DNA from: Bombilactobacillus mellifer | Lineage (GTDB): Bacteria > Bacillota > Bacilli > Lactobacillales > Lactobacillaceae | Assembly (NCBI RefSeq): GCF_000970795.1 | Contig: NZ_KQ034028.1 | Location: 1 to 64,000 of the forward strand | Direction of reading: 5' to 3' | Length of the DNA: 64,000 bases | In this document: positions 55,784 through 64,000 of the stretch, piece after piece | Position numbering within the stretch: the stretch's first letter is position 1 | How the letters are laid out: each line of letters opens with the position of its first letter | The notes under the pieces: generated by a model | Databases searched by the model: none | What the model was told of the DNA's origin: nothing | The model's input: the letters and a program-made list of their open reading frames with translations, nothing else | Made by a program: the position numbers and the translations under genes

Positions 55784-56677
55784 ATGGAAACAGTAGGAGT
55801 GATTGGTTTAGGCATTATGGGCGGACCCATGGCAAAAAATTTAGTCGCAGGTGGTTTTACAGTCTATGGTTTTGATGTAGCCGAAAAGGCATGTCAGCAG
55901 GCAGCCGCTAATGGGGTGCAATTAGTGCACCAAGCTAGTGATTTAGGGGCGAAGACCCAGTGGATAATTACCATGTTACCTACGGCCCAAATTGTTAACG
56001 ATTCCTTATTTGGAGCAGCAGGGGTGGCTGCTTCTTTACAACCAGGCAGTACCGTGATCGATGAAAGTTCGATTACACCAACCGAGTCACGCGCAATTGC
56101 CCAAAAATTAGCCAAACAACAAGTGCGGTTTTTGGACGCACCGGTAAGCGGCGGCGAAACCGGCGCGCAAGCTGGTAATCTAGCCATCATGGTCGGCGGT
56201 GAAGAATCAGTCTTTAAGGAAGCTTTGCCATTGTTACAAACTGTTGGTGGTGAAGTGACGCGTGTGGGTGATACCGGAGCCGGCACGACGGCTAAATTAG
56301 CCAACCAGGTAATGGTTAACTTAAATATTGCCGCCATGTCGGAAGCATTAGTTTTGGCCAGCAAGGCGGGAATTGATATTGATAAAATGTATCATGCCAT
56401 TCGGAGCGGTCTAGCCGGCAGCAGTGTCTTAGATGCGAAAGTCCCGTTGATTTTAGACCGGCAATTTAAACCCGGCGGTTCCATTAAAATCAACATGAAA
56501 GATCTTACTAACGTCATGAAAACCGCCCACGATTTAGATGTGCCGATGCCTTTATCGAGTGAATTGTTAGAAATTTTCCACTCTTTGAAAGCCCAAGGGC
56601 ATTTGAATGAAGATCATGGGGCAATTGTTAAATATTTTGAACAAATTGCCGGTGTCACCGTTCAACGAGGACAATAA
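55784..56677 (+). CDS. NAD(P)-dependent beta-hydroxyacid dehydrogenase (GarR/LtnD type)
   Basis: The family includes tartronate semialdehyde reductase and L-threonate dehydrogenase. The 297-residue protein has the Rossmann motif GLGIMGGPMAKNL at its start and the substrate-binding DAPVSGGETGA near residue 118. Also present are the catalytic Lys in GAGTTAKLANQ (about 168) and a C-terminal helical domain with KDLTNVMKTA. It overlaps the next gene by one base (TAATG). The neighbours, a four-carbon acid sugar kinase and a GntP permease, favour a threonate-like sugar acid as substrate. Confidence 0.88.
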   Translation: METVGVIGLGIMGGPMAKNLVAGGFTVYGFDVAEKACQQAAANGVQLVHQASDLGAKTQWIITMLPTAQIVNDSLFGAAGVAASLQPGSTVIDESSITPTESRAIAQKLAKQQVRFLDAPVSGGETGAQAGNLAIMVGGEESVFKEALPLLQTVGGEVTRVGDTGAGTTAKLANQVMVNLNIAAMSEALVLASKAGIDIDKMYHAIRSGLAGSSVLDAKVPLILDRQFKPGGSIKINMKDLTNVMKTAHDLDVPMPLSSELLEIFHSLKAQGHLNEDHGAIVKYFEQIAGVTVQRGQ

Positions 56678-58116
56678 TGCATATGACTGATCAAATACAA
56701 AATAAAGAGCAATTACTCCAAAGTCTACCGCCAGAGCATCCGCAAACCGCCCACGCGCTCATTACCCAGGCCTTGAAGCACTTGCATCAAAAAATTGTGG
56801 TTTTAGATGATGATCCGACAGGGACCCAAACCGTCCATGATATCTTTGTCTACACTCATTGGGATCCAGCTACTCTGCGGCAAGCGTTTAACGATTCACA
56901 TCAAATGTTTTATATATTAACGAATTCGCGCAGTTTAACGCCGGCAGAAACTAAAGCCCTGCATACGACCATTGCTCATAATTTAGTGCAGGTTAGCCAG
57001 GAATGCCAACAAGATTTTATTTTAGTGAGTCGCAGCGATTCTACTTTACGGGGTCATTTTCCATTAGAAACAAAAGTTTTGAAGGAAACCATTGAAGCTC
57101 AATCCAATAAGAAGTTTGATGGCGAAATTTTAATGCCTTTCTTCTTAGAGGGCGGGCGTTATACGATTAATGATATTCATTATGTTTTAGATGGTCAGCA
57201 ATTAATTCCCGCAGCGCAAACCGAATTTGCCCACGATCGCCAATTTGGGTACCATTTTTCTAATATGAAAGATTACGTGGCCGAAAAAACTGACGGCCAG
57301 TTTCCGGCTGATCAAGTGCAAAGCATCAGTATTGCCGCGGAACGCCAATACGATTTGAAACCCTTAGTGCATCAGCTGCAACAATTGCAGAATTTTAATA
57401 AATTAATTGTCAATGCGGCCAGTTATGCGGATGCCCAAGTGGCGATTGCCGCTATTGTAGAAGCCATGGCGCAAGGCAAAAACTATCTGTTCCGCACCGC
57501 AGCAGCTTTTACCAAAGTCATTGGTAATATTGCAGATATTCCTTTATTGCAACGGAAGGATATTGCAGATGATCAAGTGACAACCGGCGGCTTGGTGATT
57601 GTCGGCTCGCATGTCCAAAAAACGACGGAGCAATTAAAAGCTTTACTGCAATTACCGAACATTACGGGTATTGAGTTTCATACTCAATTAGTCTTAGATC
57701 CGCCACAAATGGATACCGAATTCCAACGGGTGTTGCAGGCGACCGAAACTGCGTTAAAGGCGGGACACAATGTGGTGGTTTATACCAGCCGGAAGCGCTT
57801 AGAATTACCGGGTAATCAAAAAGATGAAGAATTAAAACTATCTACGAAAATCTCCAGTTATGTCACCAAAATTGTGCAGGAACTGGAATTTAAACCGAGT
57901 TTTATTATTGCCAAGGGTGGGATTACTTCCAGCGATATTGCTACTCAAGGTCTCGGAATTCAAAAAGCGCTGGTGGGCGGACAAGTAGCTCCAGGGATCC
58001 CGGTCTGGATTACGGGATCGGAAACCAAGTTTCCTAATATTGCTTATGTAGTCTTTCCCGGCAATGTTGGCGGAGTACAAACCTTGAAGGATATCGTTCA
58101 ACAACTGTCAAATTAA
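56677..58116 (+). CDS. Four-carbon acid sugar kinase family protein (OtnK/DUF1537 type)
   Basis: These kinases phosphorylate 3-keto or 2-keto acid sugars such as oxidised threonate or erythronate. The 479-residue protein has the sugar-binding N-terminal domain (VLDDDPTGTQTVHDI near 34, SRSDSTLRGHF near 115). The nucleotide-binding C-terminal domain has AKGGITSSDIATQGLGI and FPGNVGG. The ATG overlaps the dehydrogenase stop; a second ATG two codons later is possible. The usual downstream aldolase (OtnC) and isomerase (OtnI) are not adjacent. Confidence 0.88.
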   Translation: MHMTDQIQNKEQLLQSLPPEHPQTAHALITQALKHLHQKIVVLDDDPTGTQTVHDIFVYTHWDPATLRQAFNDSHQMFYILTNSRSLTPAETKALHTTIAHNLVQVSQECQQDFILVSRSDSTLRGHFPLETKVLKETIEAQSNKKFDGEILMPFFLEGGRYTINDIHYVLDGQQLIPAAQTEFAHDRQFGYHFSNMKDYVAEKTDGQFPADQVQSISIAAERQYDLKPLVHQLQQLQNFNKLIVNAASYADAQVAIAAIVEAMAQGKNYLFRTAAAFTKVIGNIADIPLLQRKDIADDQVTTGGLVIVGSHVQKTTEQLKALLQLPNITGIEFHTQLVLDPPQMDTEFQRVLQATETALKAGHNVVVYTSRKRLELPGNQKDEELKLSTKISSYVTKIVQELEFKPSFIIAKGGITSSDIATQGLGIQKALVGGQVAPGIPVWITGSETKFPNIAYVVFPGNVGGVQTLKDIVQQLSN

Positions 58117-58138
58117 GCCCAAGGTAGGAGGACTAACA

Positions 58139-59458
58139 ATGCCGATTTTCATTATTGTTTTAGGCGTACTTTTACTGTTATTTATCATGGTCCAGTTAAA
58201 AGTTAATGCGTTTTTATCTTTAATTTTAACTTCTCTGGTGGTTGGTGTCTTAGAGGGCATGTCGTTAAATAAAACGATTGCCTCCATTGAAAGCGGTTTA
58301 GGTTCTACTCTGGGTTCCTTAGCGTTAGTTTTAGGTTTTGGAGCCATGTTAGGTAAGCTCATGGAAGATTCAGGGGCTGCGCAGCGCATTGCCGAAGTCT
58401 TGACCCAAAAATTCGGTCAAAAGCATATTCAGTGGGCGGCCTTGATTACTGCTTTTATTGTGGGTTTAGCTATGTTTTATGAAACGGGTTTTGTGATTTT
58501 AATCCCGCTAGTGTTTTCCATTGCGCTGGAAGCACAAGTACCGATCTTGTATATTGGTGTACCTGTAGCCACCGCTTTAATTACGATGCATGGCTTAGTG
58601 CCACCGCATCCCGGTCCTGTGACAATTGCGAATATTTTTCATGCTAATTTGGGGATTACCATGATTATTGGTATTACAATTGCGATTCCGGCTATTTTAA
58701 TAGGGGGGTTATTATTTTCCCGCTTGTTACCTAAGGATAAATTGGAAACCCAAATTCCGGAGAAATTATTCAAACCAACTCATTTTACCGATGAACAAAT
58801 GCCTAGTTTTACTGTCAGTATTATGACTGCGGTTATTCCAGTCATTTTGATGGCCCTCTATGCTCTGTGCGAAATGTTTTGGGCGCAGAGTAGTTTAATG
58901 CCCTATATGAAATTTATCGGCAATCCGGCCATTGCATTACTGATCGCGGTGCTCGTGGCGATCTTTACTTTTGGCTTGCGTCGGGGCAAATCCATGAAAG
59001 CGGTGATGGATTCCATTGCCGACTCGATTAGCTCCATTGCGATGATTTTGTTAATTATCGGTGGTGGCGGAGCTTTTAAACAAGTACTCGTCGATAGCCA
59101 TGTCGATACCTTTATTGCAGGCTATATGAACCATTTGAGTTTATCGCCTTTACTGATTGCTTGGCTTTTAGCGGCTGTTTTACGGCTGTCTCTTGGTTCT
59201 GCGACGGTAGCAGGGATGACGGCCGCCGGGATTGTAGCACCATTAATTGCCATGGAGCATGTAAGTCCGGAATTGATGGTCTTGGCCATTGGCGCCGGCA
59301 GCATCACTTTTTCGCATGTGAATGATGCTGGTTTTTGGATTTATAAAGAATATTTTAATTTGAGTATTGGCCGGACTTTACAAACTTGGAGTGTGCTCAC
59401 GTTAATTGTTTCGATCATTGGACTATTGGGAGTTTTGGTATGGAATTTGGTTTTATAA
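58139..59458 (+). CDS. GntP family permease
   Basis: GntP permeases import gluconate and related sugar acids with protons. The 439-residue protein has about 12 hydrophobic helices and family motifs such as GFGAMLGKLMEDSGAAQRIA near residue 65, HGLVPPHPGP near 157, and SHVNDAGFWIYKEYF near the C-terminus. AGGAGG lies before the ATG. It is the last gene of the sugar-acid trio and is followed by a terminator. Confidence 0.93.
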   Translation: MPIFIIVLGVLLLLFIMVQLKVNAFLSLILTSLVVGVLEGMSLNKTIASIESGLGSTLGSLALVLGFGAMLGKLMEDSGAAQRIAEVLTQKFGQKHIQWAALITAFIVGLAMFYETGFVILIPLVFSIALEAQVPILYIGVPVATALITMHGLVPPHPGPVTIANIFHANLGITMIIGITIAIPAILIGGLLFSRLLPKDKLETQIPEKLFKPTHFTDEQMPSFTVSIMTAVIPVILMALYALCEMFWAQSSLMPYMKFIGNPAIALLIAVLVAIFTFGLRRGKSMKAVMDSIADSISSIAMILLIIGGGGAFKQVLVDSHVDTFIAGYMNHLSLSPLLIAWLLAAVLRLSLGSATVAGMTAAGIVAPLIAMEHVSPELMVLAIGAGSITFSHVNDAGFWIYKEYFNLSIGRTLQTWSVLTLIVSIIGLLGVLVWNLVL

Positions 59459-59470
59459 AGAAGAGCTTCG

Positions 59471-59503
59471 GCGACTAATTGAAAGAAAGTTAGTTGCTTT
59501 TTT
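59471..59503 (+). terminator. Terminator after the GntP gene
   Basis: GCGACTAA pairs with TTAGTTGC (one G-U pair), followed by six T. Confidence 0.82.
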
Positions 59504-59542
59504 GCAGTTTAATACTTATGCCCCAAACTAACAGCAGTGTAA

Positions 59543-59588
59543 AGCAGATCAAAAACTCAATCTGGAACCAACGAGTTTTTGATCTGCT
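59543..59588. repeat. Perfect 16-bp inverted repeat between convergent operons
   Basis: AGCAGATCAAAAACTC (59543-59558) and its exact complement GAGTTTTTGATCTGCT (59573-59588) surround a 14-base loop. No T run follows on either side, so it is not a classical terminator. It could be an RNA-stabilising hairpin, a Rho-independent end for the minus-strand operon, or a relic of a small mobile element. The flanking 59589-59755 shows nothing else. Confidence 0.6.
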
Positions 59589-59755
59589 CTTTGATCAAAC
59601 GAAAGTTTGACTTGAATATCACTGATTCTTCATACATAAGCTGGTTGCCAAAATAGCGCACATGTTGTGATGCAAAGAGTCAGCGCGCCATTAGTAATGA
59701 CTGAAAAAAGTTTTCACCGGACTCCAAATAGCTGTGATCTAAAAATTTTAAAAAC

Positions 59756-61210
59756 TTACTTATTTTTGGCAGCAATCAGGTTAGCTAACTGTTCTAATTG
59801 TGGATCTTGTAAGTAATTGTTCAAACTGATAATCGGTAATTGCGGGTGCGCCCGCCGCGTACGTTCTGCCAGATCTTGATGTACGACGACGACGTCACTG
59901 TCTGCTGGTACGTCTTCAATGCGATAGTATTTTACGCTGACATTCGAAACACCTAATTTAGCCAGCCGTTTGCGAAAACTGGTGGCCCCCATAGCGCTAC
60001 TACCCATACCCGCATCACAGGCAAAAGATACTTTGTGAAACTGCTCAATTTGTGTGACATTCACTGGCGTCGTAGTTGCAGATTCAGAAGTAGTGGTTGT
60101 TGATTGTGGGGAGCTTTTCATTTGTTCTAGTTGTTGCTGCGATTTTTCCAATTGATCATCGTCGACGGGCGTTTTATCACGTTTCAAAAGCAAAGCAGCG
60201 ATGAGAAAAGTAACGGTAGTCGCGACAAGCACATCTGCTGTGTTAGCCAGAAAATGACCCTTCGGTGTGAGGGCGATATACGCTAAAATCGAACCAGGAC
60301 TGGGACCGGCCACTAACCCTCCACCTAGTATTTGTCCAGTAATAATCCCAGACATCGCGCCGAAGATCATCGCAATAATCGTAATCGGTTTCATTAATAC
60401 ATAAGGAAAATACATTTCGTGAATACCACCAAAGAAATGAATAATCATGGCCCCCGGTGCGGTACGTTTAGCTGCTTGATGACCAAAAAGCGAAAAAGCC
60501 AACAAGAGTCCTAAACCCGGTCCCGGATTAGACGCCAGCATGAAATATAATGAGTGTCCGAGTTTTAAGGTTTGCTGCATGCCCAAAGGATAATAAATTC
60601 CTTGGTCAATGACGTTATTTAAAAACAAAACTTTGGCGGGCTCATTAATAAGCGCCACTAGCGGCAACATGCCAGTATGCACTAGCCCTTCGACGCCGGC
60701 CTTGACCAGATTGTTAGCCACTTCGATAATGGGGCCAATAAATTGATAATTAATAATCAGATAGACAAAACCGATAATCCCAATGGAAAAACTGTTCACA
60801 ATCATTTCAAAACCCGCCCGAATGCGATTTTCAAAAAAATGATCGATTTGCTTCATAATCCAACCACCGAGCGGTCCAATGATCATAGCGCCCAAAAATT
60901 GGGTAACTTGAGAGCCTACGATGAGGCCCATCGTCCCAATAGCCCCGAGAACACCGCCGCGATGTCCCCCGACCATGCGCCCACCAGTATAGGCTAACAG
61001 TAGGGGCAATAGATATTTGATCGTTGGGTTGACTAATTCATTTAAATTTTTATTTGGGAACCAGCCACTTTTAATAAACATGGCCGTTACTAAGCCCCAC
61101 GCAATGAAAGCGCCGATGTTGGGTAATACCATATTGGTTAAAAAACCACCAAAGGTTTGAATTTTAGCTCGTAAGGAACTGTGCTGTGTTGCAGTCTTCA
61201 TGGTGTTCAC
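59756..61210 (-). CDS. mtlA: PTS mannitol-specific IICB component
   Basis: MtlA transports and phosphorylates mannitol. The 484-residue protein has a IIC membrane domain (about 15-345) with FLTNMVLPNIGAFIAWG, MIHFFGGIHEMYFP (the conserved GGIHE motif) and about eight helices. A charged Gln/Ser linker (about 350-390) leads to a IIB domain with the phosphorylated Cys398 in CDAGMGSSAMG. IIA is encoded separately, six bases upstream, as in other Gram-positive mtl operons. Neighbouring epimerase and isomerase genes leave room for a related hexitol as extra substrate. Confidence 0.93.
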   Translation of the reverse strand: MNTMKTATQHSSLRAKIQTFGGFLTNMVLPNIGAFIAWGLVTAMFIKSGWFPNKNLNELVNPTIKYLLPLLLAYTGGRMVGGHRGGVLGAIGTMGLIVGSQVTQFLGAMIIGPLGGWIMKQIDHFFENRIRAGFEMIVNSFSIGIIGFVYLIINYQFIGPIIEVANNLVKAGVEGLVHTGMLPLVALINEPAKVLFLNNVIDQGIYYPLGMQQTLKLGHSLYFMLASNPGPGLGLLLAFSLFGHQAAKRTAPGAMIIHFFGGIHEMYFPYVLMKPITIIAMIFGAMSGIITGQILGGGLVAGPSPGSILAYIALTPKGHFLANTADVLVATTVTFLIAALLLKRDKTPVDDDQLEKSQQQLEQMKSSPQSTTTTSESATTTPVNVTQIEQFHKVSFACDAGMGSSAMGATSFRKRLAKLGVSNVSVKYYRIEDVPADSDVVVVHQDLAERTRRAHPQLPIISLNNYLQDPQLEQLANLIAAKNK

Positions 61211-61215
61211 CTCGC

Positions 61216-61653
61216 TTAAAATTGTTCGATTAAGTGCAATAAATCTTTTTTATTGGAGACGCTTAAAAGCTGATCTGTCAAAGTGGCATTGCTGAAGAAA
61301 TCCGCTAAGGCCTCAATCAACTGTAAATGAGCAGCATTATTTTCTCCGGCAATAACGAAAATAATTTTGACCGGTGTTTGATGAGGGAAAAACACCGCTT
61401 GGGTGAGTTTTAAAAAACTCATTCCATTTTTTAAACTGCCATTTTCCGGACGGGCATGGGCCATGGCAATTTCCGGTAATAAAATGAAATAATTACCATT
61501 GGTATACACGTTTTGAATAATAGCGTCGATATACTGCGAGTTGATCGTTTGGTTTTGCAATAATGGTTGGGCTGCTAGCTGAATGGCTGCTTGCCAAGTA
61601 GCAACGCTGGGACAAAATTGAATCTGGTGTGCGGTTAAATAATTAGCAATCAT
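61216..61653 (-). CDS. mtlF: PTS mannitol IIA component
   Basis: IIA feeds phosphate to MtlA. The 145-residue protein has the PTS_EIIA_2 fold with the active His66 in LPEIAMAHARPE and the NAAHLQLIEALADFF helix. It starts 11 bases inside the end of mtlD. No regulator MtlR gene appears in the visible part of the operon. Confidence 0.92.
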   Translation of the reverse strand: MIANYLTAHQIQFCPSVATWQAAIQLAAQPLLQNQTINSQYIDAIIQNVYTNGNYFILLPEIAMAHARPENGSLKNGMSFLKLTQAVFFPHQTPVKIIFVIAGENNAAHLQLIEALADFFSNATLTDQLLSVSNKKDLLHLIEQF

Positions 61654-62839
61654 TGTTGACCTCCCGAAGATCTAAAATCTGCTGTGGATCTTGGTAATAT
61701 CTTTGACAAAGCAGCGCAATCTGGTGCGCTGCAGTTGCGGATAATTGCGACACTTCTTGGATGGTAGCTTGATAACCCTGAGCGACAATCTTTTTTTGTA
61801 ATAAAACTGCCTCGGGATCATCAGGATTATTGTATAAATAGGCGCTGGCAATAATTCTTTGCCCGCCGGGATTTGGAAGCTGTAATTGTTGGGTTCGTAA
61901 AAAAGGCCCTACTAAACGATCATTTTTTTGTAATTTTCTAATCGGCGCCCGGCCCACGCGCGTGACTGGATCAGTTAATTGGGGATTTTGATTACGCTGC
62001 ATAGTTTGCGCAGCAAATTGTTGCAGTTGCGGTAAGGATTGCTGATATTGCTGTACAAAATATTGTAAATTCGTCGTAATAAAAGATTGGACCAATTGAT
62101 CAATTTGCGGATTATGCATGGCTTGTTGGATAGTAGAATAGCCTAACAAATAGCCCACATAAGCCAGTGCCGCATGAGAAGCGTTCACGATGTACAGCTT
62201 GCGTTCAATATAAGGTTGGATATTATCAACTAAAACAACATTGTTTTGAGGTAAGGGGACCCCTGGTTGAACGATTGAAGAGTCGATGACCCATTCGTAG
62301 TAGGGTTCCACAGCCGCGATAATTTGATCATTATGATGAAAAGATAAGGCTTGGCGATCAATGGCAGTATTGACAAAGGTGGCATATTGTCGTAACAAGC
62401 TTTGTTCCTCTAACGAGGCGGCTTGATAAACGCACTTTTTTAAATATGTACTGGCATTGATCATATTTTCGTTGGCTAAAATATTGACAGATTTTTGTTT
62501 CTGAGCGCGGTAGACTAGCGCCTCCTTCAATAAGGGGGCAATCTTTTTTAAATTATTCACACCGACAGAAGTAGTAATCAGATCCGCCGCTACTAAAGCT
62601 TCCAGGCTGCTGCGGGGGTACTGCCCACTATCGATAGCGCTTACATTTTTAACCCAAAAAGTAGATTTCTGGCGATCCAGATATTGAATGGGATAGCCGT
62701 TGTTTGTATTAATTTGATCGATAATGGCCCGATTATTATCTAAAAAGGTAATGTCAAAGCCATTCTGGGATAAAATTTGTCCAATAAATCCCCGGCCAAT
62801 GTTGCCGGCTCCAAAATGTACTGCTTTCAAAATTATCAC
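61643..62839 (-). CDS. mtlD: Mannitol-1-phosphate 5-dehydrogenase
   Basis: MtlD oxidises mannitol 1-phosphate to fructose 6-phosphate with NAD. The roughly 398-residue protein starts with the Rossmann motif KAVHFGAGNIGRGFIG and has the conserved NASHAALAYVGYLLG segment with the catalytic region near 225. GTG at 62839 (directly after the previous stop) and TTG at 62830 are both possible starts; GGAGTAGG upstream fits the TTG better, giving MKAVHFGAG. It overlaps the IIA gene. Confidence 0.94.
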   Translation of the reverse strand: MIILKAVHFGAGNIGRGFIGQILSQNGFDITFLDNNRAIIDQINTNNGYPIQYLDRQKSTFWVKNVSAIDSGQYPRSSLEALVAADLITTSVGVNNLKKIAPLLKEALVYRAQKQKSVNILANENMINASTYLKKCVYQAASLEEQSLLRQYATFVNTAIDRQALSFHHNDQIIAAVEPYYEWVIDSSIVQPGVPLPQNNVVLVDNIQPYIERKLYIVNASHAALAYVGYLLGYSTIQQAMHNPQIDQLVQSFITTNLQYFVQQYQQSLPQLQQFAAQTMQRNQNPQLTDPVTRVGRAPIRKLQKNDRLVGPFLRTQQLQLPNPGGQRIIASAYLYNNPDDPEAVLLQKKIVAQGYQATIQEVSQLSATAAHQIALLCQRYYQDPQQILDLREVNNDC

Positions 62840-63400
62840 CTACTCCAAATTGGCATGGTACTGCCACAGATTGTTCATTTGAATATGTTGTTGCTCGATG
62901 ACCATCAAAGCTAAAGTATCCCCCAAGAGCCAGAGACTTTGTTCAAATAGGGAAGTCATCGGTTGAATCGAAGGCACTTCTTGCGGCAAGTTTAATTTGG
63001 TTTGCACTGGAATTTGAATAAATAAATCCGTCCACTGATTCATCGAGCTATGGGGATTAGAACCAATATGAGCGACAGTCGCGTGAAATTGTTTAGCCTT
63101 TTGCGTGATAGCTAATGGGTAAACACTTTCCCCGCTACCAGATCCGACGATTAGTAAATCTTGAGCCGTAATCGCTGGTTCGGTAATGGATCCCACCACG
63201 GTGGTCTGAAAACCTAAATGCGCTAATCTTTTAGCTAGGGCTTCCAGTGCCAATAAGACCCGGCCCACGCCTACAAAAAAGATTCGGTGCGCGGTCGTTA
63301 TTTGAGTATATAATGCTTGCACTTCAGTTTCGGAAATAGCATCTAAAGCTTGTGCTAATTCTTGACTGATTTTTTTTTCGGTAGCGTAATAGGACATCAT
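62840..63400 (-). CDS. SIS-domain protein, 6-phospho-3-hexuloisomerase type
   Basis: Family members convert 3-hexulose 6-phosphate to fructose 6-phosphate. The 186-residue product has a SIS sugar-phosphate isomerase fold with FFVGVGRVLLALEALAKRL, LLIVGSGSGES and PMTSLFEQSLWLLGD, all typical of the hexuloisomerase branch. AGGAGG lies before the paired ATG codons. It ends immediately before mtlD and follows an epimerase gene. Its link to mannitol metabolism is not explained by the known mtl pathway; no 3-hexulose-6-phosphate synthase is seen in the window. Confidence 0.85.
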   Translation of the reverse strand: MMSYYATEKKISQELAQALDAISETEVQALYTQITTAHRIFFVGVGRVLLALEALAKRLAHLGFQTTVVGSITEPAITAQDLLIVGSGSGESVYPLAITQKAKQFHATVAHIGSNPHSSMNQWTDLFIQIPVQTKLNLPQEVPSIQPMTSLFEQSLWLLGDTLALMVIEQQHIQMNNLWQYHANLE

Positions 63401-63403
63401 ACA

Positions 63404-64000
63404 CTAAGCCTCCTGATGTTGAAGTGCCGGGGTGATCGTTTGGACTAGCAATTGTTGACTTTCTGCTAAAGTTTTACCCTTGAGGAAAAGTCCGGTATTG
63501 CCTAAAACCAAATTGTTGGCTCCTGCAGCAATAAGTTGCGGAATAAAATCTAAGGATACCCGACCATCCACTTGGAGTTGGGTCGTCAAATGGTGCTGTT
63601 GAATCAGCTGCGCCATTTCTTGAATTTTAGACAATGCATAGGGAATCCGAGTTTCAGCAGCATCCTGGGCAAAGCCTGGATTAATCAACATTATCGTTAC
63701 TTTTTCAATGTGGTCGAGCACATAATTTAAAACTGATACGGGAGTAGCAGGATTAAGAGCAATGCCGGCTTGCACCCCCTGACTATGAATTAAATTCAAA
63801 TAGTGTTCCACATGCAAACTGCTCTCCCAGTGGAAAGTAATGTTTTGCACTCCAATTTTTAATAATTCTGGGATGAAAAATTCATTGTGGACTGACATGA
63901 GATGAATATCAAAATCAGCATCGGTGATTGCTCGTAAGCGGGCCACCGTATCTAATCCCAAAGGCATACTGGGGGCAAATTGCCCGTCAATGATGTCAAT
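63404..64000 (-). CDS. Ribulose-phosphate 3-epimerase family protein (5' end outside window)
   Basis: This TIM-barrel gene runs off the right edge, so its first part is missing; the visible 198 codons lack only a short N-terminus. It has the metal-binding and catalytic residues of the family: IDIIDGQFAPSMPLG (first Asp), DIHLMS (His), NITFHWES (His), MLINPGFA, and LQVDGRVS (second Asp), with a C-terminal GNTGLF phosphate site. It could be a ribulose- or allulose-6-phosphate epimerase. It lies three bases before the hexuloisomerase gene, so the two are coupled within the mannitol operon. Confidence 0.88.
   Translation of the reverse strand: MDIIDGQFAPSMPLGLDTVARLRAITDADFDIHLMSVHNEFFIPELLKIGVQNITFHWESSLHVEHYLNLIHSQGVQAGIALNPATPVSVLNYVLDHIEKVTIMLINPGFAQDAAETRIPYALSKIQEMAQLIQQHHLTTQLQVDGRVSLDFIPQLIAAGANNLVLGNTGLFLKGKTLAESQQLLVQTITPALQHQEA

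Noticed and set aside
63804-63819. TGTTCCACATGCAAAC as a third parS site
   Set aside because: Only about 12 of 16 positions match and the right arm is shifted, so it is not palindromic enough for ParB.

Overview
This window is the origin-proximal start of a low-GC Gram-positive chromosome, numbered from the GTG start codon of dnaA. The order dnaA-dnaN-yaaA-recF-gyrB-gyrA-rpsF-ssb-rpsR-gdpP-rplI-dnaB-purA, together with PTS systems, an Apf-type surface protein, a YhgE/Pip protein and a THI-box thiamine salvage operon, points to a lactic acid bacterium of the Lactobacillaceae. The genus cannot be fixed from the sequence alone. No rRNA, tRNA, CRISPR array, intact insertion sequence or prophage was seen.

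Layout. 1-19.3 kb is the conserved replication core, all on the + strand. It holds oriC (DnaA boxes, DnaA-trios, AT-rich stretch) between dnaA and dnaN, the gyrase genes, the S6-SSB-S18 operon, the c-di-AMP phosphodiesterase gene gdpP, and an inserted lytSR-lrgAB murein-hydrolase control module with a clear LytTR-type direct repeat. Two parS-like sites mark the segregation region. 19.3-26.1 kb is an envelope block: two unknown membrane-anchored proteins read divergently, a class A PBP, a GtrA-like protein and a LiaF-like protein without LiaRS. 26.1-34.2 kb holds an apparently free-standing small RNA unit and the pyrBC-carAB-pyrD operon behind an attenuator leader; pyrR, pyrE, pyrF and pyrK are not here. 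34.2-41 kb is an AT-rich accessory zone: two TetR regulators, a small membrane protein, a decayed hicA-hicB(-SecB-like) cluster, a stray copy of the oriC DnaA-box palindrome, and a YhgE/Pip protein.

41-48.7 kb is a minus-strand block: an APC permease with a class I glutamine amidotransferase-type hydrolase, a small alarmone synthetase, thiMDE under a TPP riboswitch, and galactitol-type PTS IIC and IIB. The matching IIA, two zinc dehydrogenases, a class II aldolase and a PRD/EIIA regulator lie divergently at 48.9-54.1 kb. Then come an Apf-like LysM protein, a threonate-type trio (dehydrogenase, four-carbon acid sugar kinase, GntP permease) and, on the minus strand, a mannitol-type operon carrying a ribulose-phosphate 3-epimerase homologue and a 6-phospho-3-hexuloisomerase. 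The last gene runs off the window.

Taken together, the window pairs a vertical housekeeping core with lifestyle genes for polyol and sugar-acid uptake, wall remodelling and stress signalling. The least explained items are the small RNA, the decayed toxin-antitoxin-chaperone-like remnant beside the ectopic DnaA-box palindrome, a TetR gene whose only well-placed start codon is ACG, and three sugar operons whose enzyme sets do not match the textbook pathways.
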